The notes beneath the pieces are model-generated. The model did not search any database and had not been told where the DNA came from. It was given only the letters and a program-made list of their open reading frames with translations. 9,739 nucleotides of DNA from Flavobacteriales bacterium (GTDB lineage: Bacteria > Bacteroidota > Bacteroidia > NORP154), in contig DTSC01000259.1 of assembly GCA_012965625.1 (NCBI GenBank), forward strand, positions 1 to 9,739. The letters are read 5' to 3'. Position 1 is the stretch's first letter, and each line of letters starts with the position of its first letter. Of the stretch, positions 1 through 6,146 are shown one piece after another. A program made the position numbers and the translations under genes.

Positions 1-561
1 CTGGGAAAGCACATCATGCAATCCCCCACCGGCAATATTTGGGTCAAAGGTGCCGTAAACAGAATCTGTAACACCTGTTCCATACCACCTGCCCCCAAAT
101 GGTGTAATGGGTATATCATAAGGCGGTAATGACTCACAAACCGTATCCATTTGGGTAGGGCCTGCAATATTATCCACGTACACCAATTTATCTTCTGAAC
201 AACCATTAAATGTATAGGTAATGGTATATACCCCATTGGTGTCCGGATTGAACAAGCCATTGGGCTGTATGGAATCACCAGACCAAACGCCTCCCATTGG
301 GCTGAACCCGGAAACCATGAAGGGAGGGGATCCGGGGCAAGCAGCTTCATCCAGGCCAGCATCCATCTCCTTTACAGTGATCCTAAGGGTATCTGCACAC
401 ATCCCATCCATAAAATACAGAATATCATGCAATCCCGGGCCTGCTGTATCCGGATGAAATGTGCCAATAATACTATCTGTAATGCCTGGGCCTCTCCAGA
501 AACCACCTGTAGGATTAGCCAGTAAATCAAATGGATTATCGGATTGACAAACCGTGGTGTC
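1..561 (-). repeat. Three tandem Ig-like GG-W-G protein repeats
   Basis: Within the CUB protein, residues 345-407, 415-473 and 483-531 repeat the same pattern: a Cys three to six residues after an Asp, then GG(F/V/R)W.G, then G.F.P(D/N), then a G..(H/Y).(I/V) strand. Copies one and three are the closest (GITDSIIGTFHPDTAGPGLHD versus GVTDSVYGTFDPNIAGGGLHD). At DNA level they share an exact 13-nt match at 13-25 and 424-436. The middle copy is more diverged. The third copy is cut by the window edge, so the total number of copies is unknown. Confidence 0.8.
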
Positions 562-1593
562 ATTATTTATAATTTGAGGATCAATCACATATATGGTTGC
601 AGTAACAGAATCTGGAGGGCCTGTTCCTCCAACATCCTGCACCTTAACGGTATAGTCAGTAGTAACTATAGGGCAGACCGTAAAGGGTCCTGGATTGCTG
701 GGCAGCCCTTGGGTCCAGCTATAATTATATGCCAGACAACTAGATAATACTGCTTCAATATCAGTGCAAGTTCCAGCACATATAGAATCGTTTCCAACAG
801 AAATAACAACATTTGCTGGGCAAGTGGAAAGCAAAAAGGAATCAGATAAAAGAAATTGCCACACACTATCACAGCCATCGATCATTTCCAAGTTAAAATC
901 AATGTAATAATTACAGTTTTCATCCAAGGGTTGATCCAGCTCTAGTTTTATTGAAGTTGAAGAATCGTCAATACAATTTTGTGGTATAGCATTAATAATT
1001 GTAATATTTGAAGGCCCTGTTAGAACAAAATCACTGAAAGAAACAGAATTACACCTAAACGGACTTGAAAAGTCCAGGTCTATAATGGTGGAATTACATG
1101 TAGGAATTGGAGAAACCGACATTAAAGGTGGAACAGGTGGTGGAACTACGGAAGACCATGAGGCCTCCCATCCACAATAAGCAACATTGATATCAGACAT
1201 AAAACTAATCGTCAGCCAACCACTAGCAGCTATTATCACCGGAGGTGCAATAGTACCAGAGTAAGCGGGTCCTATCTGAGTGGAAAAAGTATCAGGCCCA
1301 TCGTAAAAACGTATAGAATCTTCTAATTCAACACAAAATGTATCAAAAACCATGGTAATCACACCTTGTGTATTAATGGTAAAGGTATAATCCTCATCAT
1401 ACAGATATATAGCCGAGGGGCCCTGGCTATCATAAAAGAGCCCCTTGCAATCAGTAACTATCGTGTCGTGCATATTAAAAGACTCTACCTGAGAAAAACA
1501 ATAGCTTGCACTATAAATGAACAAGAAAAAAAGAAATAACCACCTTGTTATTTGGCCTTTTGCCAATTTAAGATTTATCGACAGCAAATCCAT
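1..1593 (-). CDS. Secreted CUB-domain and Ig-like repeat protein, C-terminus cut by window edge
   Basis: The frame is open for 531 codons from ATG at 1593 to the left edge, so the protein is incomplete at its C-terminus. An in-frame TAA lies five codons upstream, so no ATG can start earlier. Residues 14-35 look like a Sec signal peptide (hydrophobic core WLFLFFLFIYSA, probable cleavage near CFS/Q). Residues 49-147 match a CUB domain: an initial Cys, the FYDGPDT turn, an LTISFMSD strand and a closing CGWEASW. Residues 262-337 form a PKD/Ig-like module with the Bacteroidota pattern DSICAGTC...YSWTQGLP...VCP..TTDYTV. Residues 345-531 hold three related GG-W-G repeats. In Bacteroidota such architectures are usually large surface or secreted adhesins exported by the type IX system with a C-terminal sorting domain; that domain would lie outside the window, so T9SS export is inference. 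It is the last visible gene of the set, 57 nt after the preceding stop. Confidence 0.9.
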   Translation of the reverse strand, partial: MDLLSINLKLAKGQITRWLFLFFLFIYSASYCFSQVESFNMHDTIVTDCKGLFYDSQGPSAIYLYDEDYTFTINTQGVITMVFDTFCVELEDSIRFYDGPDTFSTQIGPAYSGTIAPPVIIAASGWLTISFMSDINVAYCGWEASWSSVVPPPVPPLMSVSPIPTCNSTIIDLDFSSPFRCNSVSFSDFVLTGPSNITIINAIPQNCIDDSSTSIKLELDQPLDENCNYYIDFNLEMIDGCDSVWQFLLSDSFLLSTCPANVVISVGNDSICAGTCTDIEAVLSSCLAYNYSWTQGLPSNPGPFTVCPIVTTDYTVKVQDVGGTGPPDSVTATIYVIDPQIINNDTTVCQSDNPFDLLANPTGGFWRGPGITDSIIGTFHPDTAGPGLHDILYFMDGMCADTLRITVKEMDAGLDEAACPGSPPFMVSGFSPMGGVWSGDSIQPNGLFNPDTNGVYTITYTFNGCSEDKLVYVDNIAGPTQMDTVCESLPPYDIPITPFGGRWYGTGVTDSVYGTFDPNIAGGGLHDVLSQ

Positions 1594-1650
1594 ACTGGGG
1601 GTTTTTTAAAAGCAACTCTGAATTCCGTCTTAGTCATAAACCCTAAAAAA

Positions 1651-2094
1651 TTATATACTGTCACGAATTGTGACTTGGGGGGTTGTAATTTCTTCGCTCC
1701 AATTACCAGCACGATCTACCATTTTAATTGTAAAGGAAGTGAGCTCTTGGGAGCCATTACCCAATAAAAACAGTGAATTGATCTTAATTGTTAAATCTCC
1801 CTCTATAGCAACATTGCTTTCAATAGGTGCAAGGGGAGAAACGTGGTACCAATCTGGATTTGCCAAGCGATTATCCTTAATCTGTAGTGCATACTCATCA
1901 GGATTTTCATATCCTATGTCACCATCCAAATCACTATAGCCAATAGTAATATACACCGGCTCATTATATTGAACTAAGCTTAGTGGAGTGATATCAATGA
2001 GTTTAAGGACTGGGATTTTAGGTTCTTCTTCTTCCTTCTTACAGAAAGAGAAAAGGATAATGAAAAGAAACAATATCGATATTCGCTTAGACAT
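1651..2094 (-). CDS. Small Ig-like lipoprotein, function unknown
   Basis: This gene encodes 147 residues from an ATG start. The N-terminus has a short basic segment (MSKR), a hydrophobic stretch and Cys18 followed by KKEEEE, which marks a lipoprotein. The residue before the Cys is Phe, unusual for signal peptidase II, so cleavage is likely but not certain. The acidic run after CKK fits the K-(D/E)2 surface-export signal described for some Bacteroidota. Residues 27-145 look like one beta-sandwich domain: a YSDLDGDIG motif at 53-61 (the common F.DGDGDIG element of Bacteroidota lipoproteins) and a closing VDRAGNWSEEITTP motif at 126-139. No catalytic residues are recognisable. Its ATG overlaps the stop of the preceding cytochrome-like gene by one base (TAATG), indicating translational coupling and a shared pathway. 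It may be an accessory or binding subunit. Confidence 0.85.
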   Translation of the reverse strand: MSKRISILFLFIILFSFCKKEEEEPKIPVLKLIDITPLSLVQYNEPVYITIGYSDLDGDIGYENPDEYALQIKDNRLANPDWYHVSPLAPIESNVAIEGDLTIKINSLFLLGNGSQELTSFTIKMVDRAGNWSEEITTPQVTIRDSI

Positions 2095-3065
2095 TAGATT
2101 ATCTTAAGTGTAAAATAGGTAAGCATCAAGGTACTTGAACCATCATTAGGCAATTCAACAGGAAGCAAATGACTTGCATCTTGCACAAAGGCCCTTACAT
2201 ATAAATAGGTGCCAACGGGATAAGCAGATACATTTATACTTGCCTTATGGGTGAAAGAGACAGGATTTCCCCATAAATCATCTTCAATAATAGGTGATTC
2301 TATCTGTAATGCACCTGTATAATTATCTAAAAAATTATAAGGACTTGTATGTAGCTTATATTGATTGAACTGCATTTGACTTGCAGCAGTTTCATCATCT
2401 GAAACGGCAAACCAAACATCAACAACAGTATTTGCAAACACTCCAATTGGAGAATCACTTCCATTGATTCGTGCATATGGCTGTACTATGTTTCCCCCAT
2501 AAAATGCAACGACACCAATTATACTGGGCTGCAAATTACCAATTGAAGGAGCATTCCCATATATATCAATAGCACCATTGTTTATCCAATTGGTGATATT
2601 CTGAATATAGCTTGCCTTTTTCTGATACCAATCTGAACCAGGGTCTACAGACAATGGCATTTTCCCTGATGAGTTAGGAATAATATTAATGAGCCGTTCG
2701 TGTAAAACAGAAAGAGCAGAATTACCAGGAAGCACCCTGTATTCGAATGTGTTTCCAGGGTCATTTTGTATAACTGAGTGGTAAACTAAAGTGTTGTATG
2801 CACTATAAATGGTCCGGAAATCAGGTTCAAATGTACCATCATGACACCCAGAATTGGAGCAAGTAGGCTTGAAAATGTATTTGTGGAGATAGGCAAAACC
2901 ATTGGGATCCAGCGTTTCAACAAAGTCAACTTCTTCTGGTGGCTGCAAATCTGGATCATCAAATGGATTGACAGGCTCATCTTTCTTGCAAGTATGGAAA
3001 ATTATCGATACGCAAGTTGCAAGAACAAATAATATATACTTATATTTCAATACCTTATAATGCAT
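2094..3065 (-). CDS. Monohaem cytochrome c-like lipoprotein with Ig-like C-terminal half
   Basis: This gene encodes 323 residues from an ATG start, with a lipoprotein signal ending FHTC26 and then KKDE. Residues 50-165 resemble a class I cytochrome c domain. The haem-attachment motif is CSNSGCH (Cys69, Cys74, His75), a CX4CH spacing, preceded by the typical YIFKPTC entry helix. A later SSGKMPLS segment places Met136 as a plausible distal iron ligand, and helix 147-162 (WYQKKASYIQNITNWI) ends the domain. Residues 180-323 are beta-rich, with a VVDVWFAVSDDET strand pair and a YPVGTYLYVRAFVQD strand typical of Ig/FN3 sandwiches. I therefore expect an envelope-anchored redox protein; haem binding is inferred from the motif only. 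It follows the DUF1501-like gene by 18 nt and overlaps the next gene by one base. Planctomycete-type cytochrome domains with DUF1549/DUF1553 partners are the nearest known analogy for this context. Confidence 0.85.
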   Translation of the reverse strand: MHYKVLKYKYILFVLATCVSIIFHTCKKDEPVNPFDDPDLQPPEEVDFVETLDPNGFAYLHKYIFKPTCSNSGCHDGTFEPDFRTIYSAYNTLVYHSVIQNDPGNTFEYRVLPGNSALSVLHERLINIIPNSSGKMPLSVDPGSDWYQKKASYIQNITNWINNGAIDIYGNAPSIGNLQPSIIGVVAFYGGNIVQPYARINGSDSPIGVFANTVVDVWFAVSDDETAASQMQFNQYKLHTSPYNFLDNYTGALQIESPIIEDDLWGNPVSFTHKASINVSAYPVGTYLYVRAFVQDASHLLPVELPNDGSSTLMLTYFTLKII

Positions 3066-3083
3066 TTTAGCAATTAGGGATGA

Positions 3084-4424
3084 TTATATACGGTCAAACA
3101 AAGACATAGAGTTTGGTGCAAGAAATCCACTGTTCATCACCTGGCTTTTCAGAGCATCTCCACCTAAAATTTCTGCAATAGTAGGAACCCCATCTGTTGT
3201 TAAGCCAATAGGATTCGTTTCACTTCCAACCTGCAAATTAACAGGTACATTGGGGCCAGCCATCACCCCAAATACACGCCTAGAATTGGTGTCGGAATGG
3301 TCGTATGCAAACCATTGATTATCTACATCCTTAATGTTATTATGCTCCAGGTTCCTACCACATTCTGGCATAGCAATCAAAATAGTATTGTTTGCCATTT
3401 CAGGGATGGATTGTATACAATTCCAAATATGACCTAATCCATGATCCGCACGATGCAAGTTCTTAAGGTATCCTGTAAAATTACTATGACAACCATCTAC
3501 ATTATTCATATTTACTACCGTCAGGGCGGGCTTAAACCACTTCATTAATTCGCAAGCATATCCAATAGTTCGCAGATCACCATTATCTGTAATGGGTGGA
3601 AAATCAATGGTGCCGGCACTTGTTTTCTCAAACATCTCTTTCATGAATAATTTGATTTCCTGCTTCTCATCATCGGTGTTATTCAATAGTGGTAGTGAGT
3701 TGCCTAAATTCTTAAAGCTATTATCGAGAAAATACTTCATCTGGTAAATAGGCGACAACTGATCTTCAGGATGGTAGACCTTTGCATCAGACAAATAATC
3801 AAACCCCTCATCACCAAAAGTGAAGGTGGGAGCAAAAAAATTCGCACCATATTGTGCACCATATCCAGCATAATTGCTGTGATTCAAAAGTGGAACTGAA
3901 TTGCCAATACCATTTCCAACAAACCAGACTTTTGTAGCAGGGTAGCCACCATGCTTACGCAAGTATTCAAAAATGGTAGGAAAAACAGGCTTTAACTTTA
4001 AACCCTGTGTATTAGCTGTATTACCTTGCAGCAACGCATTTAATCCCCCATAATGGGCAGCAGTTGAACTTGAAACCTCTTTAAAGACTGTACCCTGAGA
4101 TTCCAGGCTTTGACTTAAAATAGCTGGAATTGGATTAGGCCCTCCGGCTCCAGTGCCATATACAATCTTTTGAGTTGGAGCAGCCCCACTGAAGGTGTTA
4201 TACATGATATTACCTGAATAGGGCAGGTCCTGGCTATCATCTAAATATCGCTGCAGTATCGATTCCTGTTGGCGAACTCCACCGGCAAAGAGTACATAAA
4301 CCACATGTTCAGCCAGCTGGCTGCCGGTACTGGCAAAAAGACGGCCACTGGGCAGAATATAGGGGGCAATGACTGTAGCGGCAGCAATCTTTCCAGTTTT
4401 ATTCAAAAATTTTCTTCTATCCAT
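3084..4424 (-). CDS. Tat-exported DUF1501-like protein, alkaline phosphatase superfamily
   Basis: This gene encodes 446 residues from an ATG start. The N-terminus DRRKFLNKTGKIAAATVIAP has the twin-arginine motif (RRxFLxK) and a weakly hydrophobic core, so Tat export in a folded state is likely. The first mature strand is HVVYVLFAGGVRQQ (40-53), the usual opening strand of this superfamily. The C-terminal third carries the likely metal-site residues: VDGCHSNFTGYL (Asp310, His313), ADHGLGHIW (Asp327, His328), MPECGRN (Glu354) and YDHSDTNSRR (Asp375, His376), ending in GVPTIAEILGG. This order matches DUF1501/sulfatase-like proteins, where WDTH, EFGR and GRDH motifs occupy the same places. Substrate and activity are unknown; phosphatase or sulfatase activity is only a family-level possibility. 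It sits 23 nt after the 167-residue lipoprotein gene and 18 nt before the cytochrome-like gene, the company DUF1501 genes often keep in other phyla. Confidence 0.85.
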   Translation of the reverse strand: MDRRKFLNKTGKIAAATVIAPYILPSGRLFASTGSQLAEHVVYVLFAGGVRQQESILQRYLDDSQDLPYSGNIMYNTFSGAAPTQKIVYGTGAGGPNPIPAILSQSLESQGTVFKEVSSSTAAHYGGLNALLQGNTANTQGLKLKPVFPTIFEYLRKHGGYPATKVWFVGNGIGNSVPLLNHSNYAGYGAQYGANFFAPTFTFGDEGFDYLSDAKVYHPEDQLSPIYQMKYFLDNSFKNLGNSLPLLNNTDDEKQEIKLFMKEMFEKTSAGTIDFPPITDNGDLRTIGYACELMKWFKPALTVVNMNNVDGCHSNFTGYLKNLHRADHGLGHIWNCIQSIPEMANNTILIAMPECGRNLEHNNIKDVDNQWFAYDHSDTNSRRVFGVMAGPNVPVNLQVGSETNPIGLTTDGVPTIAEILGGDALKSQVMNSGFLAPNSMSLFDRI

Positions 4425-4447
4425 GGTGGGCTAATTAAAACAAGAGA

Positions 4448-4951
4448 TTAATAAAACAGGTATTCATTTGAAAGAGCAAAGGAAAAATACACAAGCTCAG
4501 GTGTCACATTAGGATCCGATAATATGTAATTCCTAAAATAGGTTATTTCAGCCTCTGTTGGCTCTCTCACCAAAAATCGCCTATAAGTGTCAAAAACGAA
4601 TCCATCAATATCTGCTCGCATGACTGAATCTGTAGGCATTTGCACCCCCTGCTTATTCATAAAATTGCTTATTATTACTTCCCGTGCAACCTCCTTGTCA
4701 CCAATAGATTCAATGCATTGGGCAATATCATAAAGCTCGTTAGCAGATAAAGCCTGCTGGAACAGGTTTGCATGTAGAATTGCAGCATACTGCTGATCAG
4801 TTTTTAATTTGTTTTTAAATGCATTGGCCGGTAGAAGCACCTCATTATTTACCAGGTAGGAATCATCCTCTTTTGTACATCCATGAGGCACCAGAGACAC
4901 CAAAAGTGAAACCAATAAAATTTTAGGAAACAGAAATAGTTTTATCTTCAT
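4448..4951 (-). CDS. Small helical lipoprotein with DUF4214/DUF1553-like motif
   Basis: This gene encodes 167 residues from an ATG start. A hydrophobic signal (LFLFPKILLVSLLVSLV) leads to HGC25 and then TKEDD, a lipoprotein pattern whose post-Cys residues fit the K-(D/E)2 surface-export signature. The rest is predicted to be mostly helical. Residues 118-134 read FVFDTYRRFLVREPTEA and the protein ends SNEYLFY. This couples a YxxxLxREPTxxE helix start to a terminal S.EY, as in DUF4214-type repeats, and also resembles short segments of DUF1549/DUF1553 proteins. Family assignment is tentative. No enzymatic motif is visible. The gene starts four bases below the stop of the preceding lipoprotein gene, whose C-terminal end has the same organisation (REPSTSE...TDEYANFNY), so the two may be related by duplication and probably act together. 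Confidence 0.85.
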   Translation of the reverse strand: MKIKLFLFPKILLVSLLVSLVPHGCTKEDDSYLVNNEVLLPANAFKNKLKTDQQYAAILHANLFQQALSANELYDIAQCIESIGDKEVAREVIISNFMNKQGVQMPTDSVMRADIDGFVFDTYRRFLVREPTEAEITYFRNYILSDPNVTPELVYFSFALSNEYLFY

Positions 4952-4954
4952 TTT

Positions 4955-5887
4955 TTAATAATTGAAATTTGCGTATTCATCAGTTTGCAAGATTGCTCTT
5001 TGAACCTTTTGAATATCATGATCATAGAAAAAGGTCGTCATATGGCTATAAACCTCAGAAGTTGATGGCTCTCTTGCCAACAAGGTTTGGTACAACCATC
5101 TGAGCATGCCCTCATAGAACTCTTTAGAATTTATCATTATTGAAATGTAATCACCCTTATTTTGTCCTGAAATACCAAATAATGTTTCCGGGCTTTCATA
5201 TTCAACCATCTCATAACCTTTGTCAAATTCACTCTGAGTTGGAAACCTTAAGAAAAGATCATTAAAAGAAGCTCTTAAAAAATTAAAGGTATTCATATTG
5301 ATCTCATCATATACCTTATTATTTAATAACCGGGCATACACATCCTGGATCTCTATAGAATCCAGACGATAATATTCAGAGATTGCTAATACATCTTCCA
5401 ACAGCTTGATCTTTTGCTTGGCAATCTCCATATTGAAGAAATCACCGTTAACAGAATCGGAATAAACATTATTTTTTAATATTGAAATAAATTCGCTATT
5501 GATTTGATAATCAGAAACACCTTCCAGCATCCTTGCTTTTGAAAGCTCATAAAACCGAATATAATAGGCGTGCTTATAAGACGAATCACCTTGCACAAAG
5601 TTGGTGCCGTTTTGCAATTTATTTATCAGCAGCCATCTAGCACTAGCACTTAATTCTGCAGCTTTCAATGCTGCTAGCTCGCTGGCCATTTCTGCATTCA
5701 GGGGTTCCCTTCCTATCAAGTCAATAAAGAGCCTGTTGATGTAATTTTCAACAACAACTGTAGGGATACCATCATAATATGGGGCATCGTTATCAGGAAT
5801 AATTTCACTATCCTTTTTGCAAGAGATAGTAAGAACAGATACCAGAAAAAGGAAAACAAAACAATGAAAAGGGGCCAATATTTTCAT
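4955..5887 (-). CDS. Helical repeat lipoprotein (DUF1549/DUF4214-like), first gene of the set
   Basis: I chose ATG at 5887 (310 residues). A TTG two codons earlier at 5893 would add only two residues and would lie closer to the promoter. The signal peptide (HCFVFLFLVSVLTISC) is a lipoprotein type, with the modified Cys at residue 23 followed by KKDSE. The mature protein looks almost wholly alpha-helical. Three segments share a pattern of aromatic-LxxLxxR-(E)P-(T/L)xxE: RLFIDLIGREPLNAEM near residue 52, DLFLRFPTQSEF near 210, and WLYQTLLAREPSTSEV near 264. The last two are each near an (N/T)SKEF or TDEY element. The first resembles the opening of DUF1549, the last DUF4214. I do not recognise a characterised homologue. 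The gene heads the group below a promoter-like element, with three bases between it and the next lipoprotein gene. Confidence 0.85.
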   Translation of the reverse strand: MKILAPFHCFVFLFLVSVLTISCKKDSEIIPDNDAPYYDGIPTVVVENYINRLFIDLIGREPLNAEMASELAALKAAELSASARWLLINKLQNGTNFVQGDSSYKHAYYIRFYELSKARMLEGVSDYQINSEFISILKNNVYSDSVNGDFFNMEIAKQKIKLLEDVLAISEYYRLDSIEIQDVYARLLNNKVYDEINMNTFNFLRASFNDLFLRFPTQSEFDKGYEMVEYESPETLFGISGQNKGDYISIMINSKEFYEGMLRWLYQTLLAREPSTSEVYSHMTTFFYDHDIQKVQRAILQTDEYANFNY

Positions 5888-5909
5888 TTTCAATAATATG
5901 GGATACTAG

Positions 5910-5944
5910 CAAATATACAAAAACCCTTGATATTATTTTCTCAA
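5910..5944 (-). promoter_or_regulatory. Candidate Bacteroidota promoter for the lipoprotein operon
   Basis: On the minus strand TATATTTG (5910-5917) is a perfect TAnnTTTG -7 element. A TTG lies upstream at 5942-5944 with a 24-nt spacer, slightly longer than the usual 17-23 nt, so the -33 assignment is weak. Transcription would start near 5903, giving a leader of about 16 nt before ATG 5887. The position just below the tRNA terminator makes a separate start for the operon sensible. No Shine-Dalgarno sequence is seen. Confidence 0.45.
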
Positions 5945-5960
5945 GAGGTTATTGTCTGAA

Positions 5961-5997
5961 AATAAAAAAGGGCTCCAGGTATTGAAACCTGAAACCC
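5961..5997 (-). terminator. Rho-independent terminator after tRNA-Asn
   Basis: On the minus strand the RNA can fold GGG-UUU-CAGGU, loop UUCAAU, ACCUG-GAG-CCC. That is a 5-bp upper stem and a 3-bp lower stem around a small internal loop (5970-5997), followed directly by UUUUUUAUU (5969-5961). It begins four bases after the encoded CCA of the tRNA, so it most likely ends the tRNA transcript and separates it from the operon. Confidence 0.75.
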
Positions 5998-6001
5998 TAT
6001 C

Positions 6002-6078
6002 TGGCTCCCCCTCTTGGACTCGAACCAAGGACCCTCTGATTAACAGTCAGATGCTCTAACCAACTGAGCTAAGGACGA
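6002..6078 (-). tRNA. tRNA-Asn (GUU) with encoded CCA
   Basis: The 77-nt cloverleaf can be drawn by eye. It has acceptor strand TCGTCCT, linker TA, D arm GCTC/GAGC, anticodon arm TCTGA-CTGTTAA-TCAGA with anticodon GTT (Asn), variable loop GGGTC, T arm CTTGG-TTCGAGT-CCAAG, acceptor strand AGGGGGA, discriminator G and CCA. U1-A72 and G73 fit bacterial tRNA-Asn. The acceptor stem is imperfect: G3 faces G70 and U4 faces G69, while the other five pairs are Watson-Crick. All other stems are fully paired, so the gene is probably functional. Confidence 0.95.
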
Positions 6079-6091
6079 GTATTTGAGGATG

Positions 6092-6121
6092 CAAAAATAG
6101 TGGAAATCTGAATTAATTCAA
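6092..6121 (-). promoter_or_regulatory. Promoter of tRNA-Asn (TTG-N19-TATTTTTG)
   Basis: On the minus strand TTG (6119-6121) and TATTTTTG (6092-6099) are separated by 19 nt. Both match the Bacteroidota housekeeping consensus TTG-N17-23-TAnnTTTG. Initiation about seven bases downstream would fall near 6085, seven nt before the mature tRNA 5' end at 6078. The spacer contains most of a perfect 12-bp palindrome (TGAATTAATTCA, 6109-6120) that touches the -33 element. The palindrome may be chance in AT-rich DNA. Confidence 0.7.
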
Positions 6122-6146
6122 CAAGAAATACGAATAAAAACAGGAG

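Noticed and set aside
221..878. Open frames on both strands at 221-457, 372-563, 544-747 and 666-878
   Set aside because: They overlap the continuous 531-codon CUB/Ig-repeat frame, have no recognisable domains and no start context, and the competing frame has clear family motifs throughout.
1552..1939. Plus-strand open frames at 1552-1767 and 1670-1939
   Set aside because: They are antisense to the Ig-like lipoprotein and the start of the CUB gene, with no signal or family resemblance.
2786..3032. Short frames at 2786-2980 (minus) and 2841-3032 (plus)
   Set aside because: They lie inside the cytochrome-like gene, whose haem motif and lipoprotein signal fix the true frame.
4269..4451. Plus-strand open frame of 60 codons
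   Set aside because: It is antisense to the Tat signal and N-terminus of the DUF1501-like gene and shows no coding character.
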